A stretch of DNA of 64,000 nt from the NCBI GenBank assembly GCA_949130495.1, contig OX422207.1:831146073-831210072 (forward strand). Reading direction: 5' to 3'. The notes under the pieces were generated by a model. That model was not told where the DNA came from. It saw only the letters and a list, made by a program, of their open reading frames with translations, and searched no databases. Both the position numbers and the translations under genes were made by a program. Positions within the stretch are counted from its first letter, which is position 1. Each line of letters starts with the position of its first letter. The stretch comes from Sambucus nigra. Lineage: Eukaryota; Streptophyta; Magnoliopsida; Dipsacales; Adoxaceae. Below are positions 11,297 through 21,426 of this stretch, piece by piece.

Positions 11297-11879
11297 ATAA
11301 AGCTTCACTTTATGCCAAAAAAATAAGAGCGGGTCTAAACGTCATTTTCTTCTAACGGTAGACTTCACACATTGTACTAAAATGATGACGCCGTGCATAT
11401 TTATTAAGTCTCCAGCGGTTACATTTGTAATCAATAAATGTTTTTTAGTATAGTGGGTGGCAACAGTCATCCACCTTCATTTAGATGGACGTGTCTATTT
11501 TCTAATGGTTTAATCTCTGTTTCCTTGGACCACTGGATCTATTTTATCAATGGTTGTTTGTAAATTTTTTACAATCCTTGTGATTTCTTCAATAACCAAT
11601 CGGTACACACCTTAACTCTCTATAAATTAAGACCTTTGGTTCTTGATTTTCACTCGAGAAAATTATTTTTAAAGTTGATACTCTACCTTAATAGAGAGAG
11701 AACAAAAGAGTGCACATATTTTTCAAATGTAGTTTGCATTTGTGTAAAAGTTTGAAGATATAATCTCATTAATAGATTATATATAAAAACTAGCAACACT
11801 ATATTTTAGATTTTGTGTGTTTGTTTTTTAATCTTTCAATAATTGATATAAACTTTTTTACTCTTCTTATGTGTTCTTC

Positions 11880-12730
11880 ATAATAGATCTTATTTCATTT
11901 CATTATATCTTATTTCATAGTGGATCTGATTGCATTTCCTAACAGATCTGATTTCACTCTCTTAGGTTGTATAGTAGACATGATTGCATTGTAATTTTTG
12001 ATCAGTTTTGCCTTAGATCCGATTAATATTTTTGTATTTTACTTTCATTTCATCATATCTCATTGCATAATATATTCGATTGCATACTAGATCTGATTCT
12101 ATTTCATAATAAATTTGATTTCACTCTCTTTTACATTCTGATTTCCAATTAGATCTCCCTTAGATCTGATATATCTCATTTCATAATAGACCTGATTGCA
12201 TAGTAGTTCTGATTGTATTTCATAGTAGATATGAGTTCACTCTCATAGGGTGCATAGCAGATATGATGGCATTCAGATTTTTGAGAAGATTTGCCTTAGA
12301 TTTGATAAATATTGTTGTATTTTACTTTCATTTCATAATATATTATTTCTTAATAGATTTGATTGCATAATATACTGATTGAATTTCATAATAGATACGA
12401 TAGATCTATTAATATTGTTGTATTTTACTTTCATGTCATAATATCTCATTTCCTAATAGATCTGATTGCACGATATACTGATTTCTTTTCATAATAGATT
12501 TGACTTCACTCTCTTAGATTGCATAATAGATATGATCGCATCGGATTTCTGATTGGATCTGCCTTAGATCTGATTAATATTTCTATATTTTACTTTCATT
12601 TCATAATCTTTCATTTCATAATATATTTGATTGCATAATAGATCTACTTTCACTCTCTTAGGTTGCATTTATGACATGATTACATTTGATTTCTGATCAC
12701 ATATGATATCTGATCAGATTAGTCTTAGAT
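11880..12730. repeat. Degenerate tandem repeat with GATCTGAT core
   Basis: Short units (AGATCTGATT, TTTCATAATA, TTGCATAATA) recur in shuffled order, and four longer units of about 100-290 bp are recognisable by TTTTACTTTCAT. Copies have diverged. Origin unknown. Confidence 0.6.
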
Positions 12731-13125
12731 CTATCTTAGGTCTATTTAATATCATCAGTATTTTGGTTTTGCGATGTAATATGTACCTTAGATATGACTG
12801 CATGTTTTTTTCTTGCGATGTTATTGTGTATTTCTATATTATGATCTCGTGGGTCATGGTGTACCAACAAATACTCATAAAGAGTATAAGATTACTTGAC
12901 TCCAATACGTGATTTCTTGATATATAGTTTGGTTTTGGCATTTCTGTATAAGTTCAGTCCTAGATTTCAATACATGTGTTATTGAGCTTGTGCATTGTAC
13001 TCGGAAAATAGCTTGTATTGTGGGATTTATCAAGAACTATAACTTTTTGGATGCTTGAATTTTTGTAAAGAAATGTTCAGATATCTTGTTATTAACAAAT
13101 TGTCTATATAGGTCGTATATGGCTT

Positions 13126-13128
<3 letters not shown>

Positions 13129-13170
<42 letters not shown>
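13129..13170. repeat. (TA)21 microsatellite
   Basis: Uninterrupted TA dinucleotides. It lies about 90 bp upstream of the duplicated block that starts at 13258. Confidence 0.95.
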
Positions 13171-13174
<4 letters not shown>

Positions 13175-14221
13175 ATATCTACTCCTAATTTTTCACTTAA
13201 TATCTGATTAGTCATGGACGATTTTGTATATGTCATTCTATGTGAATGGAAGATCGTAAAATTCAATAGTGGCAAAGGCAGAGGAGGTGACAAAATCAAA
13301 GAAAGTTAATTTTACTTCCTTGTGTTATTATGTAGATTTTTGTTCTCGTTTTTTCCTTTTTCTTATGTCATTTTCTTGTATTTTATTAAGGAACGACGAT
13401 GTCATTATTTAAGTTGACAAATATTCAGTTTGTGGAAGGTAACCACTATCATGAAAATTCCACTCTATCATATGTTGAAAATCCTCAACTCCTTTTTAAC
13501 GAGTTGAGTTATTTTTAGTACAAGAGATCTGAAATTTCATGGATTGATTATACACTATCAGAGCTCCAGAGTTTTAATAGTCTGGAGGTCATCTAGACAA
13601 CTGAGAGTTTGTTAAAACCACCAAACCCAAACATGGTTGGGGTTGTCATGAGAAGACTAAACCCCTTTCATGTGTGGTTTAAAATCTTTCCTCAGAATGA
13701 TATCTATAATATAGTTAATTTAAACTGATTTAAAGGATTAACTGTCATCGGTAAATGCAGGCTTCGAGGTCAATACTGCATTGAAATAACTTCTAGATTT
13801 CGATTAATATTTTGGTATTGCATTTATAATAAGTTCATTTATAATAATTGTGTTAATTTATATTTTCTGATACTAATTTAATTTTTTGATAGTTTATTGT
13901 TGTAGATAAATATTGAAGAAACTTTTAGGCATCACAACATTCATAGATGTCGTGGAAATTTGGTGAATGGAGTGTTTTTAGATTCTGATGGAAATGTTGT
14001 TTTTAACAACTTCCAGCCTGTCATTGGTAAATGTTTTTAGATTATTTTCATATATCTGTTTTTTTCCATATAATACATATTCTAATTTTTGTTTTTATGT
14101 TTTACGTCAATTCTTAGATGGTAGGAGTCATGATTTCAAACAATTACTAAATTTGGTCAATCAGATTATTCTAATGCACCCTCTTCCCATCGGACTTAAA
14201 GTCCCTCGAGAGTTAGACAGT

Positions 14222-16510
14222 TGTAACACCCCATGTTTTTATTAATTAATTTAATTAATTAATTGGAATATTCGAGAAAAATAAAATTTTGAATTTAATG
14301 ATTTTTATTAGTAAAATATGTTGGTTATGATTTTAGAAGAATAAAACTTGAGGCGAAATTTAACTCGAATTGAAAATGGAGATTTTATTGAGTTTTTAAT
14401 TATTTTTGCCTTATAAGCATTTTGCGGGGAACTGTCACCAGACCCTCTCGATCGATTGACCCTGGGAGTCGATCGATCGACTTGCCAGTTTTTGGCGCAT
14501 ATCATCTTCTTAATTGTAGAGTTTGAGTTGGTTTAGGATTCTTAATTAGTATATAAGTCTTATAATCTGTAAGGGGGATTCTCATAATCACTTTTTCTCA
14601 TGTTTTTCACCAGAGAACTCTTCCAAAAGTTATTCCTCTCTTCCATGATCATCAACCTCCAACATAATAAAGTTTTTGTCACATGTTTTGGAGGGCTTAA
14701 TTGAGGCTTAATCAAGTTTGTTCAAGAACACATCTTTGTTAATTTTTCGAGAGGAATCGAACCGTTCTACCAGATTTTCTTCATGTAAATCACAGGTATG
14801 AATACTCTATTCTTTTCCTTTGGTATTATGTGTTTTAAGTATTGCCTAAACCTTAATCTCATGTTTTTATTAAAACCAATTAAAAATCTAATTAAAGAAA
14901 GTGGACACATAAAACTTGGGGTTGTTTTTATGAAATCTCTTAATATGAATAACATTCATAACCCTTGGGTACGTAGGATTCATGAGTGGATTTTGGGATT
15001 TATTGGTGTAGGTTGCATGTAGAAAAACTCTAGTTTGGAATTAAATGAATTTGGGGGTGTATACCTCATGTAAGTTACGTTGAGATAATGAAATTTGGGA
15101 TTATGTCATATTAATGATGAAATTCAGTGTTTTTCTTAAAATAATTAATTGAGATCAAGTTTTGGTGTAATTAAGATTTAATAGAATTGGTCTCTTATGC
15201 ATAGTTTGGTACTTTGATTAATTGTACTTATTCATGTGACTTATTGGTATTATTTAATTTCCTATTGTGACGAGGAGTTGTTGTGTAGTTTTGTTCTCGC
15301 TATATTTTAGGATTCCTTTTAGTTATGGGACTAGTGAGGGTAGATCATTGCATGTTTATCATTTTTTTTGGGGGGGGGGGGTGATTATTGTCACTTTATC
15401 ATTGTTACGCTTGCCTAGGCATGAGGCTGGGTTGAGTTTATGTTAGAAATTCATCCTATACATAGGGTAGGACTTATTGATAACTTGGGGAACTTTTGGT
15501 ATGGGACTAAGGGGTATTTGGAGGATATCACAATGATAAAAGGGTGGGGTAATTTATATACTGTGAAATTGAGAAATTGAGAATTAATGACTAAGATAAA
15601 AACGGGTATTAAAATTTGTGGCGACATAATGTGTCGGGGCCGACAATTTAAATGGATTAATGGACGACTTATGTCATGTCGTGTGTGGAACCTTGTCATG
15701 TGTCGGTGCTGACATTTTAAGCGGGTTAGAGGACAATTGACAAGGGGAAGTGTGAGACTTTGGTGAATTACTACCTGGGATGGAAGGACCGTCATATTAA
15801 AAAGTGTGAACAATAATAAAAGTTAGTTAATTTAATTAAATTAACATCGTGGAACTTGGGAATTTAAAAACATATTGCTGTGCCTTTTTAAATGGGGATT
15901 TCTACGGGTAGTTAGAGCTTTATATTTATCGCGTTTAATTATCCCGCATAATTAAAATATTCTATTATGATATGTATTGCGTATAATGCTACTCTCTGGA
16001 TTCAAGGATCCTATTTTAAAAGAGTAGTGTGTATTCATGCTCGGGGATCTGACCTCGTGGGTTGACATACTTTTTCTGGATAAGTGTTGGAGAAGCTACA
16101 TAGGACTATCAGAGTTATCATTTGGAGGTGCAGTTAAAGTTTATTCGTTTTATTTCATTATTTAGTTAGACTTTTCTTTTGAGTCGTATTTAATTATAAG
16201 ACACCTTTTAAGTTTTATTGGTCCATTCGGTTCCAAAGTTGTTAGAGGATTTCAGTTGGCTTCTTTCGATTTTTAATAAAATTTATTATTGGAGATTGGA
16301 TTTAAATTGCCGTTTTAGCATGTGATGGATCTTTTATTGTTCAATTATTATCATCATTTGGGATGAATTGAAACATTTATCTTGTGGATTGATTAATTCA
16401 TTGTCTCATATATGTCTAATGCTGGGAATGATATTTATTTAATTCATGCTCGACGAAGTTCGGTTGCGGTGGATGGCTACCCCGTTTGTCGGATTTTGCG
16501 GGGTGTGACA
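14222..16510 (+). mobile_element. Gypsy-type solo LTR, 2289 bp, with TSD ACAGT
   Basis: Starts TGTAACACCCC and ends GGGGTGTGACA, an 11-bp imperfect terminal inverted pair typical of Tekay-like LTRs. ACAGT flanks it at 14217-14221 and 16511-16515. It has a TATA box (GTATATAAG near 14549), a run of 12 G near 15370 and no internal coding region, so the rest was lost by LTR-LTR recombination. It splits exon C of the unidentified gene. Confidence 0.92.
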
Positions 16511-16661
16511 ACAGTTTATGACGTCTAATTTCTAGTCTTCCTTCAGATAGACTAGCATTAAGGTATGATTGTTTGTGTTTAAATTTTAGTTTTTTCTATT
16601 ATCTTATTTGTTTGTTCATCTATTAATTTTTTAAATGTAGAAAAATATCTTGGTTTGTTTA

Positions 16662-17177
16662 TGTTGAAATGTGATACTAATTCCTAGAATAGTCTAGAAT
16701 ATTCTAGATAATGTCAAATATTAAATATTAGTTAACATATAACATACTTGTAATGTATAGAATAATCTAGAATAGTAAGGAAGTATGTAGGATTTTGGAA
16801 TGTTCCCATAAGGAGGTAGGAACCTTATGGAAAATTAATATTAGTTAACCTTCTGGAAAATTAATATTAGTTAACCTTCTGGAAAATTAATCTAGACCAT
16901 TGATGAATTTTAATCTCTACCATCCATTAAGGGGATGAGATGCCTATAAATAGGTGGGGAGGTCATTTGTCCATCCATACCAAGCCAAGCTAGGCATTGT
17001 AATCTATCATCAAGTCTAATACAAAAACTTTCCTTCTTTTTGTATATTCCTAAATTCTCCTCAAATATGTTACTAACCAATTCTCTCCCTTTAACTTCTT
17101 TGTTGCCCATATCTAGCAATTCCAATTTCCTAAACTAAACATTTAACTACCTTCCAAACTACATCCTAAAACTAACA
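16662..17177 (+). mobile_element. Copia-type solo LTR, 516 bp, with TSD GTTTA
   Basis: Starts TGTTGAAATGTGATACT and ends AAAACTAACA. GTTTA flanks it at 16657-16661 and 17178-17182. A TATA box CCTATAAATAGG lies near 16940. It contains three copies of a 26-bp unit (GGAAAATTAATATTAGTTAA plus CCTTCT) where copy 2 of the block has one. That exactly explains the 52-bp length difference. Confidence 0.9.
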
Positions 17178-17339
17178 GTTTACAACCACAATTTCTTTTG
17201 GGGACCCAATGATGTTGGTCATTTTGTGGAAAAGATATGGGATTTGAGTATCAAGTGTGAGTCCGTGTTTGATCGGTGTATCACCAAAATGAATATGTTG
17301 AGCTGCTGGAAAGAAATTTCAATATTAGGATTTTGGAGG

Positions 17340-17407
17340 GTTAAGTACAATCATCAAATGATGAAATTTTCTCAAGGTCCCTCAAGGAAATAATATAACA
17401 CAACGAA
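17340..17407. other. 68-bp spacer between the duplicated blocks
   Basis: AT-rich and not found at the outer ends of the duplication. It reads on from exon D of copy 1 for a short way and may be the breakpoint filler or a piece of the gene missing from copy 2. Confidence 0.6.
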
Positions 17408-18369
17408 ATTCAATAGTGGCAAAGGCAGAGAAGGTGACAAAATCCAAGAAACTTAATTTTAGTTCCTTGTGTTATTATGTAGGTTTTTGTTCTCATTTTT
17501 TCCTTTTTTCTTACGTCATTTTCTTGTATTTTATTAAGGAACGATGATGTCGTTATTTAAGTTGACAAATATTCAGTTTTTGGAAAGGAACCACTATCAT
17601 GAAAATTCCACTCTATCAGATGTTGAAAATCCTCAACTCCTTTTTAACGAGTTGAGTTATTTTTAGTACAAGAGATCTGAAATTTCATGGATTGATTATA
17701 CACTATCAGAGCTCCAGAGTTTTAATAGTCTAGAGGTTATCTAGACAGTTGAGAGTTTGTTAAAACCACCAAACCCAAGCATGGTTAGGGTTGTCATGAG
17801 AAGACTAAACCCCTTGCATATGTGGTTTAAAAGCTTTCCTCAGAATGATGTCTACAATATAGTCAATTTAAACGGATTTAAAGGATTAACTGTCATCGAT
17901 AAATCCAGACTTCGAGGTCGATACTGCATTGAAATGACTTGTAGATTTCGATCAATATTTTGGTATTGCATTTATAATAAGTCCATTTATAATAATTGTG
18001 TTAATTTATATTTTCTAATAATAATTTAATTTTTTGATAATTTATTGTTATAGGAAAATACTGAAGAAACTTTTAGGCATTCACAACATTCATAGATGTC
18101 ATGGAAATTTGGTGAATGGAGTGTTTTTAGATTTTGATGGAAAGGTTGTTTGTAACAACTTTCAGCCTTTCATTGGTAACTGTTTTTAGATTATTTTCAT
18201 ATATCTGTTTTTTCCATATAATAATATTCTAATTTTTTTTTTTATGTTTTATGTTAATTCTCGGATGGTAGAAGTCATAATTTAAGACAATTACTGGATT
18301 TGGTCAATCAGATTATTCTAATGCACCCTCTCCCCCATCGAACTTAAAGTCCCTCGACAGTTAGACAGT

Positions 18370-20649
18370 TGTAACACCCCATGTTTTTATTAATTAATTT
18401 AATTAATTAATTGGGATATTCGAGTAAAATAAATTTTTGATTTTAGTGATTCTTATTAGTAAAATATGTTGGTTATGATTTTAGAAGAATAAAACTTGAG
18501 GCGGAATTTAACTCGGATTGAAAATGGAGTTTTTATAATTATTTTTGCTTTATAATCATTTGGTGGGGGAACTGCCACCAGACCTGCTCGATCGATCGAC
18601 CTTGGGAGTCGATGGATCGACTTGCCAGTTTTTGGCACATATCAGCTTCTTAATTGTAGAGTTTGATTTGGGTTAGGATTCCTAATTAGTATATAAGTCT
18701 TATAATCTGTAAGGGGGCTTCTCATAATCACTTTTTCTCTTGTTTTTCATCAGAGAACTCTTCCAAAAGTTTTTCCTCTCTTCCATAATCATCAACTTCC
18801 AACATAATAAAGTTTTTGTCACACGTTTTGGAGGGCTTAATTGAGCCTTAATCAAGTTTGTTCAAGAACACTTCTTTGTTATTTTTTCGAGAGGAATCGA
18901 ACTGTGCTACCAGATTTTCTTCATGTAAATCACAGGCATGAATACTCTATTCTTTTCCTTTGGTATTATGTGTTTTAAGTATTGCCTAAACCTTAATCTC
19001 ATGTTTTTATTAAAACCAATTAGAAATCAAATTAAAGAAAGTGGACACATAAAACTTGTTTTTTTTTATTAAATCTCTTAATATAAATAACATTCATAAC
19101 CCATGGGTACGTAGGATTCATGAGTGGATTTTGGGATTTATTGGTGTACGTTGCATGTAGAAAAACTCTAGTTTTGAATTAAATTAATTTGGGGGTGTAT
19201 TACACATGTAAGTTACGTTGAGATAATGAAATTTGGGATTATGTCATATTAATGAAGAAATTCAGTGTTTTTCTTAAAATAATTAATTGAGATCAATTTT
19301 TGGTGAAATTACGATTTAATGGAATTGGTCTATTATGTGTAGTTTGGTACTTTGATTAATTGTACTTATTCATGTGACTTATTGGTATTATTTAATTTCC
19401 TTTGGTGACGACGAGTTGTTGTGTAGTTTTGTTCTCGCTATATTTTAGGATTCCTTTTAGTTATGGGACTAGTGAAGGTTGATCATTGCATGTTTATCAT
19501 TTGGGGGGGGGGGGGGGGGTAGTTTTTGTCACTTTATCATTATTACGCTAGCCTAGGCATGAGACTGGGTTGAGGTTTATGTTAGAAATTCATCTTATAC
19601 ATAGGGTAGGACGTATTGATAACTTGGGTAACTTTAGGTATGGGACTAAGGGGTATTTGGGGGATATCACAACGATAAAAAGGTGGGGTAATTTACATAT
19701 TGTGAAATTGAGAAATTGAGAATTAATGACTAAGATAAAAACGGGTATTAAAATTTTTAGCGACATAATGTGTCACGGCCAACAGTTTAAATGGATCAGA
19801 GGACGACTTATGTTATGTTGTGTGTGGAACCTTGTCATGTGTCGGGGCCGACATTTTAAGCGGGTTAGAGGACGATTGACAAGGGGAAGTGTGACACTTT
19901 GGTGGATTACCACCTGGGACGAAAGGACCGTCATATTAAAAGGTGAGAACAATAATAGAAGTTAGTTAATTTAATTAAATTAACATCGTGGAACTTGGGA
20001 ATTTAAAAACATATTGGTGTGACTTTTTAAATGGGGATTTCTACGGGTAGTTAAAGCTTTATATTTATCGCGTTTAATTATCCCGCATAATTAAAATATT
20101 CTATTATGATATTTATTGCGTATAATGCTACTGTCTGGATTCAATGATCCTATTTTGAAAGAGTAGTGTGTATTCATGCTTGGGGATCTGACCCCGTGAG
20201 TTGACTAACTTTTTCAGGATAAGTTTTGGAGAAACTACATAGGACTATCAGAGTTATCGTTTGGAGGTGCAGTTGAAGTTTATTCGTTTTATTTCATTAT
20301 TTAGTTAGACTTTCCTTTTGAGTCGTATTTAATTTTGAGACACCTTTTGAGTTTTATTGGTCCATTCGGTTCCAAAGTTGTTAGAGGATTTCAGTTGGTT
20401 TCTTTCAATTTTTCATAAAATTTATTATTGGAGATTGGATTTAAATTGTCGTTTTAGCATGTGATGGATCTTTTATTGTTCAGTTATTATCATCATTTGG
20501 GATGAATTGAAACATTTATCTTGTGGATTGATTAATTCATTGTCTCATATCTGTCTAATGCTGAGAATGATATTTGTTTAATTCATGCTCAACGTAGTTC
20601 GACGGCGATGGATGGCCACCCCGTTTGTCGGATTTTGCGGGGTGTGACA
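18370..20649 (+). mobile_element. Gypsy-type solo LTR, second copy, 2280 bp
   Basis: Copy of 14222-16510 at the equivalent site. The left TSD is ACAGT (18365-18369) and the right is ACAAT (20650-20654), one substitution from the original pair. It carries a run of 17 G near 19503 where copy 1 has 12. Confidence 0.92.
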
Positions 20650-20800
20650 ACAATTTACGACGTCTAATTTCTAGTCTTCCTTGAGATACACTATAATTAA
20701 GGTATGATTGTTTGTGTTTAAATTTTAGTTTTGTCTACTATCTTATTTGTATGTTCATCTATTAATTTTTTAAATGTAGAAGAATATCTTGGTTTGTTTA

Positions 20801-21264
20801 TGTTGAAATGTGATACTAATTCCTAGAATTGTCTAGAATATTATAGATAATGTCAAATATTAAATATTAGTTAACATATAACATACTTGTAATGTATAGA
20901 ATAATCTAGAATAGTAAGGAAGTATGTAGGATTTTGGAATGTTCGCATAAGGAGGTGGGAACCTTCTGGAAAATTAATCTAGACCATTGATGCGTTTTAA
21001 TCTCTACCATCCATTAAGGGGATGAGATGCCTATAAATATGTGGGGAGGTCATTTGTCCATCCATACCAAGCCAAGCTAGGCATTGTAATCTATCATCAA
21101 GTCTAATAAAAAAACTCTCCTTCTTTTTCTATATTCCCAAATTCTCCTCAATTATGTTAGTAACCAATTCTCCCCCTCTAACTTCTTTGTTGCCCATATC
21201 TAGCAATTCCGATTTCCTAAACTAAACATTTAACTAACTTCCAATTTACATCGTAAAACTAACA
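20801..21264 (+). mobile_element. Copia-type solo LTR, second copy, 464 bp
   Basis: Copy of 16662-17177 with the same termini. The left TSD is GTTTA (20796-20800) and the right is GTTTG (21265-21269), one substitution away. It lacks the 26-bp expansion. Confidence 0.9.
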
Positions 21265-21426
21265 GTTTGCGACCATAATTTCTTTTGGGGACCCAACGAT
21301 GTTGGTCATTTTGTGGAAAAGATATGGGATTTGAGTATGAAGTGTGAGTCCGTGTTTGATCGGTATTTCACCAAAATCAATATGTTTAGCTGGTGGAAAA
21401 AAATTTCAACATTAGGATTTTGGAGG

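Larger units (their letters stand above)
8558..11325 (+). mobile_element. Degenerate L1-type LINE (non-LTR retrotransposon)
   Basis: Endonuclease then reverse transcriptase motifs run on the plus strand and end with a trace of RNase H. The stretch closes with AATAAAGCTTCAC and a short A run (about 11317-11323), as plant L1 LINEs do. Many stops and frameshifts break all frames. The segment before about 8900 has only vague protein similarity and may be ORF1 or 5' untranslated sequence. The Sirevirus may have inserted into it, since the LINE starts right at the LTR end, but the other flank is off-window. Confidence 0.8.
11326..13257. other. AT-rich intergenic DNA with degenerate GATCTGAT repeats
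   Basis: No gene is supported. A TATA-like box (CTCTATAAATTA, near 11619) is followed by a CT-poor leader and may be an old promoter or LTR. From about 11880 to 12730 the phrase GATCTGATTGCAT and TTTCATAATAGATCTGATT recur. A longer phrase (CCTTAGATCTGATTAATATT followed by TTTTACTTTCATTTCATAAT) recurs near 12012, 12292, 12396 and 12550. Confidence 0.6.
13258..17339 (+). repeat. Tandem segmental duplication, copy 1 (4082 bp)
   Basis: Begins AAATTCAATAGTGGC and ends TTAGGATTTTGGAGG. The same sequence recurs at 17408-21426 in the same orientation, with 68 unrelated bases between. Sampled lines differ by roughly 5% by eye. Both copies contain the same exons, the same two solo LTRs at the same sites and the same TSDs, so the whole block was duplicated after the LTRs arrived. 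Confidence 0.93.
13399..17339 (+). pseudogene. Unidentified multi-exon gene fragment, copy 1
   Basis: I do not recognise this gene. Frame A from ATG 13399 reads MSLFKLTNIQFVEGNHYHEN with later stops and reaches about 13790. Exon B is 13906-14026, with acceptor TTGTTGTAG and donor GTAAATG. Exon C is 14118-14221 and resumes at 16516-16562 after a solo LTR, with acceptor TTCTTAG and donor GTATGATT. B and C splice in phase through a split codon and include FRHHNIHRCRGNLVNGVF and LPIGLKVPRELDS. Exon D starts at 16641, is interrupted by the copia solo LTR and resumes at 17183, reading NFFWGPNDVGHFVEKIWDL. One stop in C follows the TSD and two in A are shared with copy 2, so the gene was dead before duplication. 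It could be a captured or relic host gene. Confidence 0.55.
17408..21426 (+). repeat. Tandem segmental duplication, copy 2 (4019 bp)
   Basis: Second copy of the 13258-17339 block with the same order of exons and solo LTRs. The 63-bp shortfall is mostly the 52 bp missing from its copia solo LTR. After its end, exon D sequence runs on into unique DNA, with a coding-like stretch reading VSDYFIQEPYLFICK near 21467. Copy 2 may therefore be the original 3' side of the locus. Confidence 0.93.

Noticed and set aside
14435..14485. CGATCGATCGAC palindromes in the gypsy solo LTR as an operator-like site
   Set aside because: Short GATC-rich palindrome within a repeat; the same stretch in the second copy has mutated and nothing else supports a site.
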